From: an uncultured Aquincola sp.
GTDB lineage: Bacteria > Pseudomonadota > Gammaproteobacteria > Burkholderiales > Burkholderiaceae
Assembly (NCBI GenBank): GCA_937883885.1
Contig: CAKZXL010000589.1
Coordinates: 1-9,652 of the forward strand
Direction: 5' to 3'
DNA: 9,652 nucleotides
Part shown: one piece after another, positions 1-4,357 of the stretch
Position numbering within the stretch: the stretch's first letter is position 1
How the letters are laid out: every line of letters starts with the position of its first letter
Notes under the pieces: model-generated
The model's input: the letters and a program-made list of their open reading frames with translations, nothing else
What the model was told of the DNA's origin: nothing
The model's database searches: none
Program-made: the position numbers and the translations under genes

Positions 1-3
1 GCC

Positions 4-426
4 ATGAACGACTACACGATCCAGCTGGTCAACGAAAGCTTCGATCTGGTGGAGCCGATGGCTCCGCAGGCGGCGGCGCTGTTCCGCGAGAACCTGGTGC
101 AGGCCGCGCCCACGCTGCACACCCTGCTGCACAGCGAGGCCGGAGAACCCGGCGAGCAGCTGGTGCTGGCCATGGGCCAGGCGTTACGCCAGCTGCAGGC
201 GCCCGACGACCTGCTGCCCGCGGTGCAAGGCTTGGGCCGCCGCCACGCCGGCCTGATGGGCCTGCGCGACGAAGACTACGAAGCCGTGGGCGGCGCGCTG
301 CTCAAGACGCTGGAGCAGGGCCTGGGCCCCGCCTTCGACGACGAAACCCGCGCCGCTTGGATCGACGTCTACAGCGCCATGGCCGGCGCGATGAAGCAGG
401 TCAGCCGCGGCGCTTCGGCCGCCTGA
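4..426 (+). CDS. Single-domain bacterial globin (hemoglobin-like protein)
   Basis: The 140-residue product has the length and layout of a single-domain globin of the Vitreoscilla hemoglobin/flavohemoglobin class, with no FAD or NAD reductase domain after it. By-eye alignment to Vitreoscilla hemoglobin places the proximal heme ligand at His81 (RRHAGL). Tyr92 and the W119-x-D-x-Y123 stretch match the well-conserved G/H-helix region. The family binds heme and handles O2 or NO in the cytoplasm. Two pocket positions look unusual: the B10 Tyr position falls on Arg28 (after Phe27), and the CD1 Phe position falls on Leu42. One extra residue lies between the proximal His and Tyr92. The ATG is only three bases into the window, so no upstream signals can be judged. 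The stop lies one base from the convergent mltA stop. Fold assignment is fairly secure; actual heme binding is inferred. Confidence 0.8.
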   Translation: MNDYTIQLVNESFDLVEPMAPQAAALFRENLVQAAPTLHTLLHSEAGEPGEQLVLAMGQALRQLQAPDDLLPAVQGLGRRHAGLMGLRDEDYEAVGGALLKTLEQGLGPAFDDETRAAWIDVYSAMAGAMKQVSRGASAA

Positions 427-427
427 T

Positions 428-1615
428 TCACTTGGGCGCCAGCGCCCACATGCGCAGCCGCTGCTTCATGCGGCCGGCCTGTTGCTCGGCCACCTCGCCC
501 GGGCCCCAGAAGTAGTCGGCTCGCACCGCACCCACGATGGCGGTGCCGGTGTCCTGCGCCAGCACCAGCCGCCGCAGCGGCGTGTTGGACAACGGCTCGG
601 TGGTGTCCAGCCACACCGGGGTGCCGTAGGGCACGCTGCGCGGGTCCACCGCGATGGAGCGCTCGGGCGTCAGCGGCACGCCTTGCGCGCCGCGCGGGCC
701 GGCGCTGGGGTCGGGCAGCGGCTCTTCGCGGAAGAACACGGTGCGCGGGTTGCTCCACAGCATCTCGTTGACCCGGCGCGGGTTGCGCCGCGCCCATTCG
801 CGGATGGCCGGCCAGGAAGCGGTGTCGGGCGTCAGCTCGCCCTGCTCGATCAGCCAGCGGCCGACCGACTTGTAGGGCTGGTCGTTGTGGCCGGCAAAGG
901 CCACGCGCAGCAGCTGCACCCGGCCGTCGGGCTCGGTGATGCGCATGCGGCCCGAGCCCTGGATCTGCAGCACCAGCGCGTCCAGCGGGTCGGCCACGTA
1001 GGCGATCTCCCGGCCCTTGAGCGCCGCCTGCGCGGCCGGCAGCGTGTCGATCTGCTGGCGCGTCCACCACGGCTTGCGCTGGCCCAGATCGGCCGGCGCC
1101 CGGTGCAGCGGAATGCGGAAGTTGCCGCGCGGCAGCCGGCTGGCTTCGACCAGCGGCTCGAAGTAGCCGGTGATCAGGCCGTCGGGGTCGGGCCGGTCCA
1201 GCGCCTCGATGCGGTAGGGCTGCAGCCGGGCCATGAACCACTGGCGGGCGCCAAGGTCGTCGGGCGGCGGCGGCGCCAGCAGCGCCTCGGCGCACAGCCG
1301 GCTCCAGCCCGCGGCCGGCCGCTCGCAGCCACGCAGGAAGGCGCGCCAGGCGTCGCCCGCGCGGTCGGTGTCCCAGCCGGGCAATTCGGCCCAGCCGACG
1401 GGAATCCAGCGGGCGTTGGGCCGCTCCAGCGTGCCCGGCGGCCAGCTGGCCGGCGCCGGCACCGAAGGCGCGGTGGCGACCGCGACCGGGCTGCTGGGCG
1501 CGGGTGCGGGGCGGGCCGGCTCGTCGGGCGGCAGGGGCGTGGTGCCGCAGGCCGCCAGCAGCGCGGCGGCGGTGGCGGCCAGGGCGGCGCGGAGGGTTCG
1601 GTAAGCTCGCTGCAT
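428..1615 (-). CDS. mltA: Membrane-bound lytic murein transglycosylase A (lipoprotein)
   Basis: MltA cleaves the MurNAc-GlcNAc bond of peptidoglycan with formation of a 1,6-anhydro product, acting from the inner face of the outer membrane. I chose the start that gives 395 residues. It opens with a lipoprotein signal peptide (MQRAYRTLRAAL...) with lipobox L20-A-A-C23 and Gly at +2, which fits outer-membrane sorting. A Pro/Ala-rich linker follows, then the MltA domain, including the conserved G-Y-F-E-P region. The C-terminal 3D domain carries aspartates near residues 324, 355 (AQDTGTAI) and 367 (RADYF). Asp355 aligns with the catalytic Asp of E. coli MltA. The reading frame stays open 28 codons further upstream to 1699, but that part is antisense to the small gene at 1614-1733 and would bury the signal peptide. 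No Shine-Dalgarno sequence is evident. Confidence 0.93.
   Translation of the reverse strand: MQRAYRTLRAALAATAAALLAACGTTPLPPDEPARPAPAPSSPVAVATAPSVPAPASWPPGTLERPNARWIPVGWAELPGWDTDRAGDAWRAFLRGCERPAAGWSRLCAEALLAPPPPDDLGARQWFMARLQPYRIEALDRPDPDGLITGYFEPLVEASRLPRGNFRIPLHRAPADLGQRKPWWTRQQIDTLPAAQAALKGREIAYVADPLDALVLQIQGSGRMRITEPDGRVQLLRVAFAGHNDQPYKSVGRWLIEQGELTPDTASWPAIREWARRNPRRVNEMLWSNPRTVFFREEPLPDPSAGPRGAQGVPLTPERSIAVDPRSVPYGTPVWLDTTEPLSNTPLRRLVLAQDTGTAIVGAVRADYFWGPGEVAEQQAGRMKQRLRMWALAPK
433..448. other. Hairpin at the globin/mltA convergent junction
   Basis: A perfect inverted repeat (TGGGCGC, two-base loop, GCGCCCA) lies just past the globin stop and within the last codons of mltA. It could slow transcription leaving the globin gene, but no T-run follows on the + strand and the bases also encode the end of MltA. 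It may be a by-product of GC-rich coding sequence. Confidence 0.25.
1602..1607 (+). promoter_or_regulatory. Possible -10 hexamer for the small membrane-protein gene
   Basis: TAAGCT ends six bases before the ATG at 1614, inside the start of mltA on the other strand. No -35 match is visible. If it works as a -10, transcription would begin at or very near the start codon. This is weak by itself and supported only by the same layout at other genes in the window. Confidence 0.28.
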
Positions 1616-1733
1616 GTGGCTATTACTGCTGGAAGCGCTGGGTGCGCTGGCCGTTCTCATCTTCATCGTCTGGTGGACCATGTTCTCGGGCCGGCGCAAG
1701 GGCGAGCGGCGCGACGACCGGGACGAGCGCTGA
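1614..1733 (+). CDS. Small single-span membrane protein, 39 residues
   Basis: This short frame begins ATG TGG CTA TTA CTG and encodes one strongly hydrophobic segment (about residues 2-23, rich in Leu/Ala/Ile/Val with a Trp-Trp pair at 20-21). A highly charged tail follows (residues 27-39, RRKGERRDDRDER, seven basic and five acidic). By the positive-inside rule the tail is probably cytoplasmic. Codon third positions are mostly G or C, as in the neighbouring genes. The frame fills nearly all the space between the mltA start and the end of the gene at 1742, leaving eight bases to that stop. Its ATG overlaps the mltA ATG by two bases on opposite strands (CATG). Function is unknown. I believe similar tiny proteins occur in related Burkholderiales, but cannot confirm this here. 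A chance frame is possible but less likely given the clean membrane-plus-charged-tail structure. Confidence 0.62.
   Translation: MWLLLLEALGALAVLIFIVWWTMFSGRRKGERRDDRDER
1622..1627 (-). promoter_or_regulatory. Possible -10 hexamer for mltA
   Basis: Read on the minus strand, AGTAAT ends six bases before the chosen mltA ATG (4 of 6 matches to TATAAT). It lies inside codons 3-5 of the small divergent gene. There is no recognisable -35 and no Shine-Dalgarno sequence between it and the start. It would give a leaderless or nearly leaderless mltA transcript. Confidence 0.28.
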
Positions 1734-1741
1734 CCCTCAGC

Positions 1742-3853
1742 TCATGATTTTGGCGGCACCAGGAAGCTCAGCGGCTGGGTGACCAGCCGGCGCCGGATGG
1801 CCGCGTAGATGTGCTTGCGCTCACGCACGCGGATGCCGCGCGAGCGCATCGCCACCTTGAAGGCCAGCCAGAAGCTGACCGTGAGGTTGAGCATGCCGGT
1901 GAGCACGATGCCGGCCACGCACCACCAGAAGGGGCCCGTGGACAGCAGCGAGGCGCCCTGCGCACCCACCGCCGCGGCCAGCTGGCCGGTGGACAGCGTG
2001 ACGTGGCGCACCTCGATGGGCAGGCCGAAGAAGGCGGCCACCACCGGCACCACGCCCAGCATCATGCCCAGCGACACATTGGCCGCCAGGCCCGAGATGT
2101 TGTGCCGCCACCAGTTGGCCCAGCGCTGCGCCCGCGCCGGCCCCAGCCGCGCGACGATGCGCGGGTTCCAGGCGATGGCGCCATCGAGCCGGTGGAAGAC
2201 GAACCAGTTTTCGGTCCAGCCGGCGATCAACGAGCTGGCGAACAGCAGCACGCCGGTGAAGGCGGCGTACAGCGGCGTGGGGCCCAGCAACGTGAGCGAG
2301 TGCAGCACGTGGTCGGCCTCCTGCTCGCCCACCAGCGGGCGGCCGAAGGCCAGCTGGCAGCCGTACTGCACCGCCAGCACCACCGGCGCGCACACCGCCA
2401 GGTTGCCGACGATGCCGGCCACCTGCGAGCGGATCAGGTGCGCCACCTGGTCGACGAAGGCTTCCACCGCCGCCACGTCGTCGGCCTCGCCGCGGGTGCT
2501 GGCGGCGCTGCGCACCTCCGCCAGCTTGGCGGCCATGGCGGGCGCGGTCATCGCGGGCTGCTTGGTGGCCACCGTCCAGTGCAGCAGCATGATGAGCACG
2601 AAGCTCAGCGCGTAGTTGGCCCCGGCCCAGAAGCCGCCCCAGAAGGCCGACAGCCCCAGCGCCACCACGCCGAACTTGACGTAGGTGGTGCCGGCGATCA
2701 CCAGCCCGCCGCCGGCCGCGCGGCGCAGCATGTCGGCGTACTGGCTGCGGGTGCGGGTGATGTAGTGGTCGCCGGTCTCGGCGCTGCGCTCGGCCACCTG
2801 GCGCGCCAGCTGCGAGTAGTGCCGCGCCATCAGGTTGCGCAGGCCGCGGCGGCGGCCGGCCACCTGCACCAGCGTCACCATCAGGTGGCGCACGTCGGCG
2901 GCCGGCTGCTCCGACAGCACGCAGCCCAGCAGCTGCTCCACCCGCTGGCAGCGCTCGTGCAGCTGGTCGATCTCGAACACGATGTCCACCGAGACGCCGT
3001 ATTCCTCCAGGTGGTCGACGATGCTGTCGGTGGCGCGCCGGCAGGTGTCCAGCAGCGCCCGCAGGTACACCGTGGCCTGCAGCGAGACCTCGCGCTCGCC
3101 GCTGAGCACCGCGCTGCGCACCTGCTCGGCCGCCAGGGGCAGCTGGCGGAACGGCTCGGACGCCAGCAGCGCCTGGCTCATGCGCTGGCGCAGCGGCGGC
3201 GAAAAGCCGGCCGCCTGCACCGCACTGACCAGGATGGAGATGGCGTCCAGCAGCGTCTGCCGCCAGGCATCGGGCCGGTGGCCGGCGGTCAGCGTGGCGG
3301 CGGCGTCCACGCCCTGGGGCAGCACCTCGGCAGGCTCGCGCGGCACCACCAGCTCGGCGATGCGGTCCAGCAGGTCGTTGTCCAGCCGCTCGATCCAGGC
3401 CGCATCGCCGCCGCGGAACAGCAGCGGAAACAGCGCTGCCAAGTCGCGCGTGGCGGGTGAGCCGGGCAGCACCTCGGTGCGCAGCCGCTGCCACAGCTCG
3501 CTGCGCAGCGCCATGCGGTTGGAAAAGCCGAAGTCGGCCAGCAGCGCCACGGCATCGATCTCGCGCCAGAAACCGTGGAACATGGCCTGCACCCGGGCCT
3601 TGTGCTCGGGGCTCTGGTCGAGCACGCGCAGCAGGTGGCGCAGGCGCAGCACCGCCATGGGCGTGCTGCGCTCGGGGCGGGCGGGGCCGGCGCCATCGGT
3701 GGCGACCGCGGCCTCGCGCCGGGTGGGCACATGGCGCAGCCACTCCATCAGGCGCACCAGCCACATGTGGCGTTCGGGCTGGGCGGCCCGTCCGTCGGCG
3801 GCGTTGAGCAACGCCGTCAGGTCCCAGGCGATCGTGGGTTTGGCGGCCGACAC
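1742..3853 (-). CDS. SpecificRecomb-family polytopic membrane protein ('site-specific recombinase' Gcr-like)
   Basis: This 703-residue protein matches the family named 'site-specific recombinase' after Neisseria Gcr (Pfam SpecificRecomb). The N-terminal half, to about residue 370, is helical and soluble-looking. The C-terminal half has about six hydrophobic spans, near residues 380-400, 403-425, 477-498, 520-546, 590-612 and 642-666. Family-like conserved stretches are ETGDHYITRTRSQYADML (359-376), LHWTVATKQPAMTAPAM (424-440) and GWTENWFVFHRLDGAIAWNP (545-564). I see no tyrosine-recombinase R-H-R-Y set and no serine-recombinase catalytic domain, so the name is doubtful and the role unknown; a membrane function is more likely. 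The start is GTG. Later ATGs would remove the N-terminal block (DLTALLNAAD, then MWLVRLMEWL) that appears conserved in relatives. It lies 16 bases after apaG, probably in the same operon. Confidence 0.88.
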   Translation of the reverse strand: MSAAKPTIAWDLTALLNAADGRAAQPERHMWLVRLMEWLRHVPTRREAAVATDGAGPARPERSTPMAVLRLRHLLRVLDQSPEHKARVQAMFHGFWREIDAVALLADFGFSNRMALRSELWQRLRTEVLPGSPATRDLAALFPLLFRGGDAAWIERLDNDLLDRIAELVVPREPAEVLPQGVDAAATLTAGHRPDAWRQTLLDAISILVSAVQAAGFSPPLRQRMSQALLASEPFRQLPLAAEQVRSAVLSGEREVSLQATVYLRALLDTCRRATDSIVDHLEEYGVSVDIVFEIDQLHERCQRVEQLLGCVLSEQPAADVRHLMVTLVQVAGRRRGLRNLMARHYSQLARQVAERSAETGDHYITRTRSQYADMLRRAAGGGLVIAGTTYVKFGVVALGLSAFWGGFWAGANYALSFVLIMLLHWTVATKQPAMTAPAMAAKLAEVRSAASTRGEADDVAAVEAFVDQVAHLIRSQVAGIVGNLAVCAPVVLAVQYGCQLAFGRPLVGEQEADHVLHSLTLLGPTPLYAAFTGVLLFASSLIAGWTENWFVFHRLDGAIAWNPRIVARLGPARAQRWANWWRHNISGLAANVSLGMMLGVVPVVAAFFGLPIEVRHVTLSTGQLAAAVGAQGASLLSTGPFWWCVAGIVLTGMLNLTVSFWLAFKVAMRSRGIRVRERKHIYAAIRRRLVTQPLSFLVPPKS

Positions 3854-3869
3854 GGTGTGCGGGCCCGGC

Positions 3870-4238
3870 TCAGTGAAGTTGCTGCGGCTGCGCCAGCATG
3901 AATTCCGGGATTTCGGCCTCGAACGGCCAGGCCTGCTCGGTCATGCAGAAGAAGGTGCCGCGCATGGTGCCCTGCGCGGTCGGGATGCGGGTCCAGCTGG
4001 TGTATTCGAAGCTCTGCCCCGGGGCCAGCAGCGGCTGCTTGCCCACCACGGCCAGGCCGCGCACCTCTTCGGTGTGGCCATGGGCATCGGTGATCACCCA
4101 GTGCCGGGCCACCAGCTGCGCGGCCACGTCGCCGCTGTTCACGATGGTGATCGTGTACGCGAAGGCGTGCTGCCCATCCTGGGACTGCTCGGGCAGGTAC
4201 TGGAGCTTGACGGTGCAGCGGAACTCTGGATTTGCCAT
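3870..4238 (-). CDS. apaG: ApaG protein (Co2+/Mg2+ efflux-associated, FN3-like fold)
   Basis: This is a 122-residue ApaG (E. coli form 125 residues), a small cytoplasmic beta-sandwich protein. It is historically linked to Co2+/Mg2+ efflux, and its biochemical role is still unsettled. Family hallmarks visible are YLPEQS near the N-terminus, FAYTITIVNSG (26-36), ARHWVITD (44-51), VVGKQPLLAPGQSFEYTSW (64-82), GTMRGTF (90-96) and a C-terminal PEFMLAQP block. The usual GxGxxG motif reads G61-L-A63-V-V-G66, with Ala in place of the middle Gly. The start at 4238 aligns best with the E. coli N-terminus and has a good -10 hexamer seven bases before it. The ATG at 4247, three codons upstream, is the alternative. 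The open frame further upstream is not ApaG-like. The neighbouring membrane-protein gene follows closely. There is no apaH or rsmA beside it, unlike enterobacteria. Confidence 0.93.
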   Translation of the reverse strand: MANPEFRCTVKLQYLPEQSQDGQHAFAYTITIVNSGDVAAQLVARHWVITDAHGHTEEVRGLAVVGKQPLLAPGQSFEYTSWTRIPTAQGTMRGTFFCMTEQAWPFEAEIPEFMLAQPQQLH

Positions 4239-4245
4239 CTCCGGC

Positions 4246-4251
4246 ATTTTA
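4246..4251 (-). promoter_or_regulatory. Probable -10 hexamer for apaG
   Basis: On the minus strand TAAAAT (5 of 6 matches to TATAAT) ends seven bases before the apaG ATG at 4238. It overlaps the alternative ATG at 4247, which argues for the downstream start. No convincing -35 is seen. The predicted transcript would start at about the first codon. Confidence 0.42.
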
Positions 4252-4333
4252 GGAGCCCCCGGGGTTGAAGGGGGTGGCCTGGAATAGTGCACGCCGCACC
4301 GTTGCTTCCGGGGGGTGGGTCCCTCCGAAGGGG

Positions 4334-4348
4334 GTAACCCGTCGTTAC
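4334..4348. promoter_or_regulatory. Operator-like inverted repeat upstream of the prsT-like gene
   Basis: A perfect dyad, GTAAC-N5-GTTAC, overlaps the first bases of the proposed -10 element and ends nine bases before the ATG at 4358. A G-rich imperfect dyad (GGGT CCCT / AGGG ACCC, 4317-4340) lies next to it. A repressor site is one reading, but no regulator gene is nearby and the arms are short. Confidence 0.28.
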
Positions 4349-4351
4349 GAT
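4346..4351 (+). promoter_or_regulatory. Possible -10 hexamer for the prsT-like gene
   Basis: TACGAT (4 of 6 matches to TATAAT) ends six bases before the ATG at 4358. There is no clear -35 and no Shine-Dalgarno sequence in the last 15 bases before the start. I looked for a sigma-54 (GG-N10-GC) site in this region and found no match with correct spacing. Confidence 0.35.
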
Positions 4352-4357
4352 TTGTGC

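Noticed and set aside
1616..1699. N-terminal extension of MltA to the ATG at 1699
   Set aside because: It would place 28 polar residues before a good lipoprotein signal peptide and cover the small + strand gene. The lipobox spacing fits the start at 1615.
482..1747. Long + strand frame antisense to mltA
   Set aside because: The translation is Arg/Gly/Ala/His-rich low complexity and overlaps a clearly conserved MltA on the other strand.
1811..3460. Long + strand frame antisense to the SpecificRecomb-family gene
   Set aside because: The composition is dominated by His, Gln, Arg and Gly, with no domain-like features; it is a GC-bias shadow.
4275..4306. Possible sigma-54 promoter (TGGC ... TGCA or TTGCT) upstream of the prsT-like gene
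   Set aside because: The GG and GC elements are not ten bases apart in any combination I tried, and sigma-54 spacing is strict.
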